Below are positions 51,609 to 60,529 of a stretch of 64,000 nt of DNA, one piece after another (the stretch's first letter is position 1; every line of letters starts with the position of its first letter). The DNA is from Sporomusa acidovorans (GTDB lineage: Bacteria; Bacillota; Negativicutes; Sporomusales; Sporomusaceae): the NCBI RefSeq assembly GCF_002257695.2, contig NZ_CP155571.1; one strand, given 5' to 3'. The notes beneath the pieces are model-generated. The model saw only the letters and a list, made by a program, of their open reading frames with translations, ran no database searches and was not told where the DNA came from. Both the position numbers and the translations under genes were made by a program.

Positions 51609-52475
51609 ATGAAAAGGATACTTATGCTTATAGTGTGTGTGCTGGCACTCAATTTTACTATAAGCGGTGCAAGTGCGTCTGAAGTTACCGTAAGGGACGA
51701 TTTAGGAAAATACTTCACAGGTTTTACCGGTACCTTTGTCATGTATGACCCGGCAGCAGACCACTATGTAATCTACAACGAAGCGCAAAGCCAAAAAAGG
51801 CTCTCCCCCTGTTCTACCTTTAAGATTTATAATTCCCTTATTGGACTGGAAACAGGCGTACTGGACCAGGAAGATGTATTTACCCTAATTAAATGGAATG
51901 GAAAAAAATACGATTTTCCCTACTGGAATCATGACCACACACTGGCTTCCGCCACTAAAGAGTCGGTTGTCTGGTATTTTCAGGAACTCGCCTCGCGCAT
52001 CGGTCAGGAGCGCATGCAAAAATATCTAAATAAAATTGATTACGGCAACAAAGATATATCCGGAGGATTAACGACCTTTTGGCTGCGCTCCTCGTTAAAA
52101 ATCTCAGCTCTCGAACAAGTAAACCTGCTCAATAAACTGTATGCCAATCAATTGCCGTTCTCAGCAACTACGCAAGCAATCGTAGAAAAGAATATCACTC
52201 TTTCGGACAATAATGGCATTAAACTTATGGGCAAAACCGGTTCAGGTTTAGAGAACGGCAAATGGACGCTGGGCTGGTTTGTCGGGTGCATAGAAAACCA
52301 AGGTCATCGCTATATCGTAGCAACCAATATTGAGCCATTAGACGGAGGGAAGAAAGAGACTAAGCAGCAGTTGAAGAAAGATTATGAAACCACAGTTAGT
52401 TCATTGGACGGAGCAAATGGCGGCAAAGCCAGAGAAATAACCAAGCAGATTGCCAAAGAACTTAACCTTTTGTAA
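51609..52475 (+). CDS. Class D (OXA-type) beta-lactamase
   Basis: 288 residues with an N-terminal signal peptide (ILMLIVCVLALNFTISGASAS). Class D motifs are all present: active-site STFK (PCSTFKIYNSL), SVV (KESVVWYF), YGN (IDYGNKDI) and KTG (LMGKTGSG); FWLRSSL carries the conserved Trp region. It hydrolyses penicillins through an acylated serine; carboxylated lysine in STFK is the general base in the family. GGAGG lies 8 nt before the ATG at 51609. No mobile element adjoins it directly, so it looks chromosomal. Confidence 0.94.
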   Translation: MKRILMLIVCVLALNFTISGASASEVTVRDDLGKYFTGFTGTFVMYDPAADHYVIYNEAQSQKRLSPCSTFKIYNSLIGLETGVLDQEDVFTLIKWNGKKYDFPYWNHDHTLASATKESVVWYFQELASRIGQERMQKYLNKIDYGNKDISGGLTTFWLRSSLKISALEQVNLLNKLYANQLPFSATTQAIVEKNITLSDNNGIKLMGKTGSGLENGKWTLGWFVGCIENQGHRYIVATNIEPLDGGKKETKQQLKKDYETTVSSLDGANGGKAREITKQIAKELNLL

Positions 52476-52485
52476 CTAATAATTT

Positions 52486-53991
52486 TTACTCTTCATCCCG
52501 CCACTGTATTACATTAGGCTTAGGAGCAAGAATAGAAAGATATTGTTCCTGGACTCCATATTTCGCTATGGGGTCCAGTTCTTTATATCTGAAATATTTA
52601 GCGACTCTGTCCTCCGGCCGGGCCCAGCCAAAATGCTGTACCCGTAATTCACTTTGCTTTCCGGGAAGCTTAACAATATTCATGGGAAATCTGCCACAGT
52701 GGAGCGGCTGTTCCAGCCATTCATATACAAAATTCGAACAATACCTTACCAAAAACGGCCGGTATACCTTATGAGCAAGCCAATAACCGTCTTCCCGGTA
52801 GCTGCTTTCGCTCCACATGTCATATAACCGGAAATAAACCACATCAAACGTGTCATCTTTAATTAATTCTCTAATAGGCTCTGCCGCCTTTTGTTCAAAT
52901 CGTTCATCCGCATCCAAAATCATGATCCAATCCGGTTGCGTGCTCACAGCCAGTTCCCATAACATTTTACGCAGTTCCACTTCATTACCAAATTTACTTG
53001 CTCCGTTTTCCACAATACGATGGGCTATATTGACTAATTGCTCACGGCAGATAGCGACAGTATCGTCTGTACTGCCATCATCCAAAATCACCACTTCATC
53101 TGCATACTCTGTAATATGCTGCAGCACCCTTTCTAAATAGCGGCCGCTTTCGTTTCTCACCAGTAAGCCCACCGTCAATTTAGGATGCTCTGTGTTTCGC
53201 GTTAATCGAGATTTATACTCTGCCAGGGCTGCCAGTTCCGATTCCCTATAGATGTGAAACGGCGGATACCGGGTATCGGCAAAAAGCTCCAGTCCCAACG
53301 CTGCCGCCCGTATACAAAAATGCCGGTCTTCCCCAATTAAACCAAGATTATATATTTCTCTAAAACTTACACCTTTTTCAAGTGCATGGCGGCTGATCAG
53401 CGTACAGGCTCCCAGGCCGCCAACTTTATAGACACCGGGAATTTTCAGCATATTGATGAATTCTTGACTTTTTTTTGCTTGTTCAGCCTCACTATATTGC
53501 TCCCCCCGCTCTATAGGAAACAACCGGTATTGGTCACCTACCCATACCTGCGGCAAAGGACTCTTATCCATTAACCAGCTAGTCCAATATACCTCAGATA
53601 CAATATCTTTTTTTAAACCGATTAGTTGTTTAACTGTCTGTGGATGCAAATATAGATCTGAATCAACTAAGAATAAATAATCTGCTTCTGTCTGCAAAGC
53701 ATACTCGATGATCCTGTCTTTATAGGCAGCAACCTTCCATATAAGAGCTTCCTGCCAACAATGTGTTTTTTCATCACACCGGTATTCTATAGGGTTTTCC
53801 CCTTTAACGATCACGGTATTGGCATGTTTAGCGGCAAAATCACACAACAGGCTGCTTGCTATTTCGTTATCATCAACCAATATATACTCTATCGATAACC
53901 CTTCGCAATCCAGATTATCCATCGATTGCAGAAACTGTTCCAAAATAGCCGCTTTCTGCTTTACCGGACTGCCAATGACTACTTTAATCAC
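52486..53991 (-). CDS. Two-domain glycosyltransferase (GT-A + GT2)
   Basis: About 501 residues in two transferase modules. Residues 1-280 form a GT-A-like domain (KVVIGSPVKQKAAILEQFLQ, then ADYLFLVDSDLYLHP as the DxD site). Residues 285-500 form a GT2 domain (LTVGLLVRNESGRYLERVL, VVILDDGSTDDTV, WIMILDADERFE). The start is GTG at 53991 with GGGAG upstream, overlapping the stop of the preceding gene by four bases. Last gene of the four-gene operon; convergent with the beta-lactamase gene with 10 bp between. Acceptor unknown; the octad-repeat protein is the suggested target. Confidence 0.85.
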   Translation of the reverse strand: MIKVVIGSPVKQKAAILEQFLQSMDNLDCEGLSIEYILVDDNEIASSLLCDFAAKHANTVIVKGENPIEYRCDEKTHCWQEALIWKVAAYKDRIIEYALQTEADYLFLVDSDLYLHPQTVKQLIGLKKDIVSEVYWTSWLMDKSPLPQVWVGDQYRLFPIERGEQYSEAEQAKKSQEFINMLKIPGVYKVGGLGACTLISRHALEKGVSFREIYNLGLIGEDRHFCIRAAALGLELFADTRYPPFHIYRESELAALAEYKSRLTRNTEHPKLTVGLLVRNESGRYLERVLQHITEYADEVVILDDGSTDDTVAICREQLVNIAHRIVENGASKFGNEVELRKMLWELAVSTQPDWIMILDADERFEQKAAEPIRELIKDDTFDVVYFRLYDMWSESSYREDGYWLAHKVYRPFLVRYCSNFVYEWLEQPLHCGRFPMNIVKLPGKQSELRVQHFGWARPEDRVAKYFRYKELDPIAKYGVQEQYLSILAPKPNVIQWRDEE

Positions 53992-55439
53992 AAGCAACAC
54001 TCCCAGATACTTTTTGACAAGACATGCTCCGGCCACATCGTTAGCCATATTCTAAGACTTCTATTTACCGCCTTTGCCCGATAATTTTGTGCGATCCGGC
54101 AATTTTTGTCCCCGCCTAAAACAACATTGCATATCTCGATTTGCTGACACAAAATGCCCAGATAGTCTTTAATGACAGCGGGTATATTGCCCGCTTGTTT
54201 TATTGCGGACTGATATAAACTTTTCCACTGACTAATATTCTTGCTACTATCCTTATCGATAACAGCAAGGCAAAAAATAGCCGCGGCATAATAATCGTCT
54301 TGCCGGATAGCTTCCTGAACCAGCCGGACGAAGTCTCCTCCTATTGCATCAGCCAACTCCGTAAAAGACTTTGTCTCCCCCTGGCTGATAACTTCAATCA
54401 TCCGCACCGCGCTGTATAATGAGGGAGCTGCCTTTAGTGACAACTTAAAATAACGATATGCCTCCTGCCAGTTTTTTTGTATATAAAAGAGTTCTCCAGC
54501 AATCGCAAAAAGCAATTGCGGTGGCGCTAGTACGGTATTAATGCCTCCTTTAACCAGCATCTCCGCTGCAAAGGTGCAATTTCCCATTAAAGCCTGTCGC
54601 AATCCTGCCAAAAATAACAGATCATTATCCGTGGGCATCATTGCCAAGGCTTTAGCAAACAAGTCTTCATTATCTGCATAGGCACTTTTTAAACTAGCCA
54701 TCAGTGCCAGCACAATAACCTCCCTAAAATACCCTTCTTTTCCGGTCATATGTTGCAGCGCTTTCTTTAGCAAATCGCATGCTTCTCCGTACTGTTCCTG
54801 TTGTATAAGTTCAGTACCAAGGCTGTATAGCATAAAGGTATCATCCTGGCATTCGGCTAGCCGGCTCTGAATTATCTGACTATTCCTTACCGTCTTTTGT
54901 TTGCGTAAAATTTCTTCAGGCTCATATCCCCTGTGCCTGACAATAATACCTGAAAAGCCAATTGCCGCCTGACCCTTGCCCTCTTTTATACTGCCGGCAA
55001 TCTGCTCATGGATTGCCCCGTTAAATTTATATCCCCTGCCATTACGAAATAACCTCACAACATGATCTTCGGCCTCAACCGCCCCTGCTCCTAGAGGACT
55101 TTTTATCGTAACATAGTAGCCTTCATAATCTTTAGTCACTAGATCCGGCAGGGTTGCCAGGCTTCCCTCAATTCGTTCGTCCGCGTCCAATATCAAAATC
55201 CAGTCACCCACAGCAAATTGCAGGCTATAGTTCCGCGCTTTGGCAAAGTCATTCTCCCATGTGAAATACTCAATTTGTACATGATATTGTCTGGCGACTT
55301 CCAGTGTGTTATCTGTTGAGCCTGTATCGACAACCACGATCTGATCCGCCCAATCTTTTATACTGTCAAGACAATCCCCTAAGCAATGCTCCTCATTTTT
55401 GACAATAAGACAAACTGTCAGCGACCAGCCTTTTTCCAT
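53988..55439 (-). CDS. SunS-like GT2 glycosyltransferase with TPR-like tail
   Basis: About 483 residues. The N-terminal GT2 domain reads LTVCLIVKNEEHCLGDCLDS, VVVDTGSTDNT and ILILDADERIEG; RLFRNGRGYKFNGAIHEQI near residue 140 matches the acceptor-side motif of SunS-type S-glycosyltransferases. The C-terminal ~280 residues are helical, TPR-like. The ATG at 55439 follows GAGG by 9 nt and lies 22 bp inside the upstream gene. A cysteine- and threonine-rich repeat protein is encoded divergently, so protein glycosylation is plausible. Confidence 0.85.
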   Translation of the reverse strand: MEKGWSLTVCLIVKNEEHCLGDCLDSIKDWADQIVVVDTGSTDNTLEVARQYHVQIEYFTWENDFAKARNYSLQFAVGDWILILDADERIEGSLATLPDLVTKDYEGYYVTIKSPLGAGAVEAEDHVVRLFRNGRGYKFNGAIHEQIAGSIKEGKGQAAIGFSGIIVRHRGYEPEEILRKQKTVRNSQIIQSRLAECQDDTFMLYSLGTELIQQEQYGEACDLLKKALQHMTGKEGYFREVIVLALMASLKSAYADNEDLFAKALAMMPTDNDLLFLAGLRQALMGNCTFAAEMLVKGGINTVLAPPQLLFAIAGELFYIQKNWQEAYRYFKLSLKAAPSLYSAVRMIEVISQGETKSFTELADAIGGDFVRLVQEAIRQDDYYAAAIFCLAVIDKDSSKNISQWKSLYQSAIKQAGNIPAVIKDYLGILCQQIEICNVVLGGDKNCRIAQNYRAKAVNRSLRIWLTMWPEHVLSKSIWECCL

Positions 55440-57166
55440 ACATATAAACCTCGCACACATTTATATCTTAGATCAAGCAGCATCTCTACGCCTTTTATTT
55501 CACTCTGCCAATAGGCAAGCAAAGCTTTGCTGCCTTGTTCAAAGTCGCTTAAGATTTCTTCACAGCATTTGGCAATCTTAATAAATACGCTTGAATTTCC
55601 ACCATAGGAACGCGCGCAGTCGGCAATTATCTTAAGTAAACTTTCTATTAAAACAGGCTGATATTGCTCACTGACAACCAGCCTGTGGCCGCCAAGTCTT
55701 CTAGTAAGAGCCAAAAGAGCTATCGCTTCAGCCCGCAAAGATTCAGCCTGCCACATATTGAGACATTTTTCCTTAGCAGCATCTAAATCGGTGAGAAACA
55801 GAGAGCAAAGGATTTCCGCCTGCATTGTTGCAGTGTCATTCATGCCTGGCATTGTCTGAAGTTCCTCGATCATAGCTAAAGCCTGTTCAAAATTACCACT
55901 GTAAAGGTAATACTTAATCAACTGACTTGAGGGCATAACGTTTTTTTCCGGCTGACTGCATACTTTTACCGCCAAATCAGGCCGGCCGCTGGCAAACAGA
56001 AGTTCCCCCAACGCCTGCAGGCCTTCGTCACCCGTCACATAACCACGTTCAGTGAAATAATTTATTAATTCTTCGCAACTTTTCTTCGTCACCAACACCA
56101 TAAAAAGACCATATAACGGATAAATAAAATTTTTATTTGCTGTAAGTGCCTTTTCGTACCACTGGGCGGCCTCCTCGCACTTCCCAAGAATTTGGCAACA
56201 ATGCCCCAGATGATACTGAGATAAAAAATTTTCCGTACCATGAGTATGCTGATATATCATCGGCGGTGTCCCCGTCTGGGCAGCCTCCTTAAACCATCTA
56301 GCCGCTATCTCGTATTCTTCTAGTTGCTCCAACACGACCCCGCCATCAAAAAACAAATCGGTATATTCCGGATATACCGCTGTTTCTTTCATACAAATTG
56401 CCAAAGCTTCTCTAAAATTCCCCATAAACCTTAAGCAGGCAATCAGACTCCGGACAGTACTTGACCTAAAAAATACGTGGCTGTTGTCAAACTGTTCATA
56501 AGCAAACTGAAAACAGGCATAAGCTTGCTGATACTGTCCCAGTCCCAGCCATTCACAGCCTAGATAGTATTTTATAAATGCTTCATTTTCCGGCTCACAT
56601 TTTAACTGTTCTGAAAGAATTTTTATATTTCGCCTGCGTTTATCCTGCCGCTGACAAGGCCCGCTATAGCTGTGACTGATAACCGGGAAGTCACTATAGC
56701 CGACAACCTCGTGATTTGCAATACCAACTTGTTCATGTATTTTACCAATATAGCGATAGTGCGGCAGGTTGCGGAACAATCTTAACACACCAATGACATT
56801 ATATGCACTGCAGACGGGACCGGTATAATTCTTCATTGGCAACATAAAGGCTTCTTTGGTTGTATTTGTAATTAGTTCTCTCAATGATTCACGCGCGGCC
56901 GCTAAGCGTTCATCTGCATCTAAAAACAGAATCCACTCACAACAGCACTGATCGATGGCAAAATTACGTGCAGCGCTAAAATCGTCCTGCCATAAATAGC
57001 TATATACTTTATCTGTGTAATTTTTTGCTATCTCTACAGTTTTATCAGCCGATCCGGTATCCACAATAACAATCTCATCAGCTATCTCCTCAACACTATC
57101 TAAGCAGGCTCTCAGCACAGCTTCCTCATCTTTTACAATCATCGCAATACTGAGCAGCCCGGTCAT
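55418..57166 (-). CDS. SunS-like GT2 glycosyltransferase with long TPR-like tail
   Basis: 582 residues. GT2 signatures are LLSIAMIVKDEEAVLRACLD, IVIVDTGSADKT, WILFLDADERL and RLFRNLPHYRYIGKIHEQV. From residue ~190 the protein is repeated helical hairpins (YYLGCEWLGLGQYQQAYACF is TPR-like). It is paralogous to its two operon neighbours. The ATG overlaps the stop of the upstream gene as ATGA, so coupling is strong. Cytoplasmic, no signal peptide or membrane segment. Confidence 0.87.
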   Translation of the reverse strand: MTGLLSIAMIVKDEEAVLRACLDSVEEIADEIVIVDTGSADKTVEIAKNYTDKVYSYLWQDDFSAARNFAIDQCCCEWILFLDADERLAAARESLRELITNTTKEAFMLPMKNYTGPVCSAYNVIGVLRLFRNLPHYRYIGKIHEQVGIANHEVVGYSDFPVISHSYSGPCQRQDKRRRNIKILSEQLKCEPENEAFIKYYLGCEWLGLGQYQQAYACFQFAYEQFDNSHVFFRSSTVRSLIACLRFMGNFREALAICMKETAVYPEYTDLFFDGGVVLEQLEEYEIAARWFKEAAQTGTPPMIYQHTHGTENFLSQYHLGHCCQILGKCEEAAQWYEKALTANKNFIYPLYGLFMVLVTKKSCEELINYFTERGYVTGDEGLQALGELLFASGRPDLAVKVCSQPEKNVMPSSQLIKYYLYSGNFEQALAMIEELQTMPGMNDTATMQAEILCSLFLTDLDAAKEKCLNMWQAESLRAEAIALLALTRRLGGHRLVVSEQYQPVLIESLLKIIADCARSYGGNSSVFIKIAKCCEEILSDFEQGSKALLAYWQSEIKGVEMLLDLRYKCVRGLYVWKKAGR

Positions 57167-59142
57167 AGTTTTGCTTTCTCCTGTTCAAGCATAGTTTTAA
57201 ATAGCTCTACATCGGGATGCTTTTCTACAGCCATTTTTAAAGTTACCAGACAGAGTTTATCATACATCTTCAATAAGTTGACATATGCCCTGGGATTATA
57301 AGGGGCAGAATTTATCGCCGTTCGGTAATATTCAGTTGCCTCCCAGTACTCTGCTTTTTTACTTTTTATATCCCCCATACACACCAGAGCATCAAAACTA
57401 ACCTGACTATCAGCTAAACAAATGTGCCCATACCGCTCGGCCTCGTTAAGCCGGTCATATCTCAAATATATCTGCATAAGCCTTAAGGCATGCGTCTTTA
57501 TCCACGCTTGCTGCATTCTGACTAAAATCTCATCTGCTTTTCTAAAATCCCTATGATCCAGGGCCCTCACCAGTATATCGAAAAGTAATTCCGAAGAGTC
57601 CGTCCTTAAGGTTACCAAACCCAGCTCCTCATTCGGCCTCGCCCGCAGCAACTTAACAATTGCCATAAAGTCCTCATCCAAGCCTAAGAGTATCAGACTA
57701 TCGGTAATACTTCGCACTTTGAACGCATTATCCTGAAGCCAAAAGATGATAGCTTTGTTAACCATTACTCTTACATACTGTTCGCTGTCATTCACATATT
57801 CATCAAGCAGCCTTAATGCCTCAATAACCCGGTCCTGCTGTCCCAGACAAACAGCCAGATAAATCTTGGCTTCAGCTGTATTTAAACCGGCAGCAACTGC
57901 CGCCTCAAGGTATTCCCCAGCCAATTGATAGGCACACTCCATGAACAACATGCGCCCCACAATGAATTTAGCTTCCGCCGTGCAACAATCACACATATTG
58001 GCAAGGGCAATTCTCACATCATCAGTTTCCTCACCTTTTACCAGAATTCGTATAATCTGCTCTAAAGCGCTGTGAAAAGAAGGGTTATCCTGCAAGCCTG
58101 CCAAGTAGTATCTGAGTGCTTCTTCCTCATTGCCAAACTGTTCACAAATTTTGCCCAGGTAATAATAGCTTTTATAACCTCGCATGCCGGGATAGGCACC
58201 ATATATATAGGCCTGTTCCCCTTGAGCCGTGGCTTTCATAAAATAGTCGAAGCTTGTGCCATAAGTATTAAGTTCATAGTAGCAAAGCCCGCCATAATGG
58301 TATAAATCAGCGTAATCCGGATATAAGGATAAACCATATTTCACATATTCGATAGCCTCTTCATTCCTGCGCTCCTGGTAATGAGCCATGACAAGCAGTC
58401 GGATAAGTTTTGGATAATACATACTTGCAGGCCCCTCCGGCTTCAGGCCTGCCAGTGCTTTCTTCAGCATTTCAATAGATTCTCCATAGCGTTCAGCCCG
58501 GTAAAGTTCCAATCCGTATTGATAGATCACATAGTTGTCTTCAGGATATTCTTTTATCTGTTGTTCTAAAATAGCAAGATTGCGGTTGATCTTATCTTTT
58601 TCCTGAATCTGGCTATCTAGATATCCATAATGATAGATGGCAACATCATGGGCAATAACAATATTGGCATTTTGATCTTTTTCCAGGATTGAATTTAACA
58701 CTTGCTCATGAATAATGCCACGGAATCTGTATTCACTCCGGTTTCGGAACAGGCGAAATAAGATGTCCCGGCACTGCTCAGGCTTTTGATCATTTCCATA
58801 GATATTAACAATAGGTATATAATAGCCCTCTACGTCAACCTGAGCCGTAGCTTTACGTAATGCCTCATGTGAAGGAAGCTCAAGATATTCGTCGGCATCA
58901 AGGAACAGCACCCAATCCCCGTTGGCAGCTTCCAATGAAGCATTGCGGGCATCGGCAAAACTGCCGGTCCAAATAAAATCAATTATCTTGGCGCCAAAAC
59001 CGGCGGCAACCTTTTTCGTCTCATCTTTTGACCCGGTATCAACAACAATAATTTCATTAGCTACCCCCTGGACGCTGGCTAAACACTTGGCAATGCACTT
59101 TTCTTCATCACGAACAATCATACATAAACTAATTGTCGGCAT
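57163..59142 (-). CDS. SunS-like GT2 glycosyltransferase with very long TPR tail
   Basis: 659 residues. The N-terminal ~230 residues form the GT2 domain: TISLCMIVRDEEKCIAKCLA, IIVVDTGSKDET, WVLFLDADEYLE and RLFRNRSEYRFRGIIHEQV. The remaining ~430 residues are tandem TPR-like helices (YVIYQYGLELYRAERYGESI, ATEYYRTAINSAPYNPRAY). It is the first gene of the operon; the start follows GGGGTGAGG. A sigma-K-like promoter (59167-59195) lies immediately upstream. Three paralogs in a row suggest successive sugar additions or different acceptors. Confidence 0.87.
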   Translation of the reverse strand: MPTISLCMIVRDEEKCIAKCLASVQGVANEIIVVDTGSKDETKKVAAGFGAKIIDFIWTGSFADARNASLEAANGDWVLFLDADEYLELPSHEALRKATAQVDVEGYYIPIVNIYGNDQKPEQCRDILFRLFRNRSEYRFRGIIHEQVLNSILEKDQNANIVIAHDVAIYHYGYLDSQIQEKDKINRNLAILEQQIKEYPEDNYVIYQYGLELYRAERYGESIEMLKKALAGLKPEGPASMYYPKLIRLLVMAHYQERRNEEAIEYVKYGLSLYPDYADLYHYGGLCYYELNTYGTSFDYFMKATAQGEQAYIYGAYPGMRGYKSYYYLGKICEQFGNEEEALRYYLAGLQDNPSFHSALEQIIRILVKGEETDDVRIALANMCDCCTAEAKFIVGRMLFMECAYQLAGEYLEAAVAAGLNTAEAKIYLAVCLGQQDRVIEALRLLDEYVNDSEQYVRVMVNKAIIFWLQDNAFKVRSITDSLILLGLDEDFMAIVKLLRARPNEELGLVTLRTDSSELLFDILVRALDHRDFRKADEILVRMQQAWIKTHALRLMQIYLRYDRLNEAERYGHICLADSQVSFDALVCMGDIKSKKAEYWEATEYYRTAINSAPYNPRAYVNLLKMYDKLCLVTLKMAVEKHPDVELFKTMLEQEKAKL

Positions 59143-59166
59143 TTCCTCACCCCCTGAATACGTAAT

Positions 59167-59195
59167 TAATATATGTTTCGCCGGTCACGGTGGTG
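59167..59195 (-). promoter_or_regulatory. Sigma-K-like promoter of the glycosyltransferase operon
   Basis: On the minus strand, CACC, a 16-bp spacer, then CATATATTA match the sigma-K consensus (AC at -35; CATAnnnTA at -10). The -10 ends 25 bp before the first gene. Confidence 0.5.
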
Positions 59196-59212
59196 ACTTC
59201 CAGGCCTATACT

Positions 59213-59268
59213 AAACTACATACAATATACTAAAGATTTGCAGGCGGGTGGTGTGTTGGCAAAAGCGG
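59213..59268. repeat. R2 interspersed repeat, copy C
   Basis: CTAAACTACATACAATATAC then AGATTTGCAGGCGGGTGGTG then TGTTGGCAAAAGCGG, matching 46207-46259 with a few changes and a 2-base deletion. It lies between the divergent glycosyltransferase and octad-repeat genes, without disrupting either candidate promoter. Confidence 0.75.
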
Positions 59269-59313
59269 AATATATACATATAAAATAATTTAATTTTTAT
59301 GTTTAGACCATTA

Positions 59314-59341
59314 ACCTCTATTTATCAAGGGTCATAGACTA
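59314..59341 (+). promoter_or_regulatory. Sigma-K-like promoter of the octad-repeat gene
   Basis: ACC (59314-59316), a 16-bp spacer and CATAGACTA (59333-59341) match the sigma-K consensus with the same geometry as the divergent promoter. It implies an untranslated leader of about 80 nt. Confidence 0.5.
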
Positions 59342-59429
59342 TACCATGAGGTAACATCATTGATGTTATGTTAAATATCGTCATCACCTCGCATAATATT
59401 CGCATTTCGACGTAAGGGGGAATAAAAAA

Positions 59430-60407
59430 ATGCCTAACTTTAAGGTCTTTCAAGATCAAGCCCAACAAATGAAGGTGCAAATCTATGGTAATGATACTAG
59501 TTCGGCATTAAAAACCACAAACGGAAGTTTGGACGTTAGCGCTAGCACTACACTGCCGATTTGTACTACTACCACTACTCCGGTTAGCGCTGCTTCGGCT
59601 TTGCCTATCTGCACGACTTCCGTTCTGCCTATTTGTACTACCGCCACTACTCCGGTCAGTGCTGCTTCGGCACTGCCTATCTGCACGACTTCCGATGTTC
59701 CAATAACCACCACAACTGCTTTGCCTATTTGTACTACTGTCACTACTCCGGTTAGCGCTGCTTCAGCTCTGCCTATCTGCACGACTTCCGTTCTGCCTAT
59801 TTGTACTACCGCCACTACTCCGGTTAGCGCTGCTTCGGCACTGCCTATCTGTACGACTACCGTTCTGCCGATTTGCACTACCGCCACTACTCCGGTCAGT
59901 GCTGCTTCGGCACTGCCTATCTGCACGACTACCGTTCTGCCGATTTGTACTACTGCCACTACTCCGGTCAGCGCTGCTTCGGCCTTGCCTATCTGCACGA
60001 CTTCCGATGTTCCAATAACTGCCGCCTCTGCTTTGCCTATCTGCCCAACTGTTACAATCCCGGTTTCCGTTGCGCTCTCTACAACCGATGTCGTTTTTGG
60101 CCCTATCACCAACATCGGTGGCGGCGGTCCTGGTGCACAAGCCCAGGTACTGAGTCTTGGGCAATGGACGTACGGTATCGTGAATAACTCCGCAACTGGC
60201 AATAATGCGCAAGCATACCTTCAGGTTAGTCCGGATGCAACCAACTGGATACAGGACGGCGCAACAATATCACTTGCCTACAACGGCACAGGCGTCCTTA
60301 TCAACTCTATCTTCCTCAAATATGCCCGTGTATACTACTATGCGGAAGGCGGTACCGCAAGTGCCGTAACACTCAATATCTTCTTACAAGGCAATGCGGT
60401 TGAGTAG
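59430..60407 (+). CDS. Octapeptide-repeat Cys/Thr-rich surface protein with DUF6385-type C-terminus
   Basis: 325 residues without signal peptide. Residues 1-41 are a short head (MPNFKVFQDQAQQMKVQIYG). Residues 42-217 are 22 octads, most of the forms LPICTTxx or TPVSAASA; proline holds position 2 in every octad, and 13 cysteines hold position 4. Residues 218-325 include a Gly-rich hinge (NIGGGGPGAQ) and a beta-rich domain (LGQWTYGIVNN, YLQVSPDATNW, KYARVYYYAEG) of the DUF6385 type. The regular repeat suggests a beta-solenoid or fibre with cysteine ladders. AAGGGGG lies 7 nt before the ATG. Probably a glycosylated spore-surface component; this is inference. Confidence 0.8.
   Translation: MPNFKVFQDQAQQMKVQIYGNDTSSALKTTNGSLDVSASTTLPICTTTTTPVSAASALPICTTSVLPICTTATTPVSAASALPICTTSDVPITTTTALPICTTVTTPVSAASALPICTTSVLPICTTATTPVSAASALPICTTTVLPICTTATTPVSAASALPICTTTVLPICTTATTPVSAASALPICTTSDVPITAASALPICPTVTIPVSVALSTTDVVFGPITNIGGGGPGAQAQVLSLGQWTYGIVNNSATGNNAQAYLQVSPDATNWIQDGATISLAYNGTGVLINSIFLKYARVYYYAEGGTASAVTLNIFLQGNAVE
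59553..60080 (+). repeat. 24-bp coding tandem repeats (22 octapeptide units)
   Basis: Twenty-two in-frame 24-bp units encode the octads. Higher-order order is visible: blocks of LPICTTAT-TPVSAASA-LPICTTxV recur, suggesting expansion by unequal exchange. Synonymous differences between units show that the array is not very recent. Confidence 0.9.
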
Positions 60408-60439
60408 TATGTTATAGGAATAAATGCTGCTTTATGTTC

Positions 60440-60478
60440 AATACGTTTCCCCCATCTTACTGATGGGGGAAACGTATT
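60440..60478 (+). terminator. Terminator after the octad-repeat gene
   Basis: A perfect 17-bp stem (AATACGTTTCCCCCATC and complement) around a 5-nt loop, 33 bp after the stop codon. The T tract is short, so some read-through into the next gene is possible. Confidence 0.75.
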
Positions 60479-60529
60479 TATAGCCAAATGTTATTTGTTA
60501 CTTTTTATGTGAAATGTAGGTGAATTTTT

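Noticed and set aside
59553..60080. Tandem 24-bp repeats as a possible CRISPR or minisatellite
   Set aside because: Units are contiguous, in frame and lack unique spacers; they are protein-coding repeats.
59483..60202. Long open frame antisense to the octad repeats (VVQIGRTEVV-like repeats)
   Set aside because: Open only because the tandem repeat excludes stops on both strands; no ribosome binding site, and the sense frame has a good one plus a recognised C-terminal domain.
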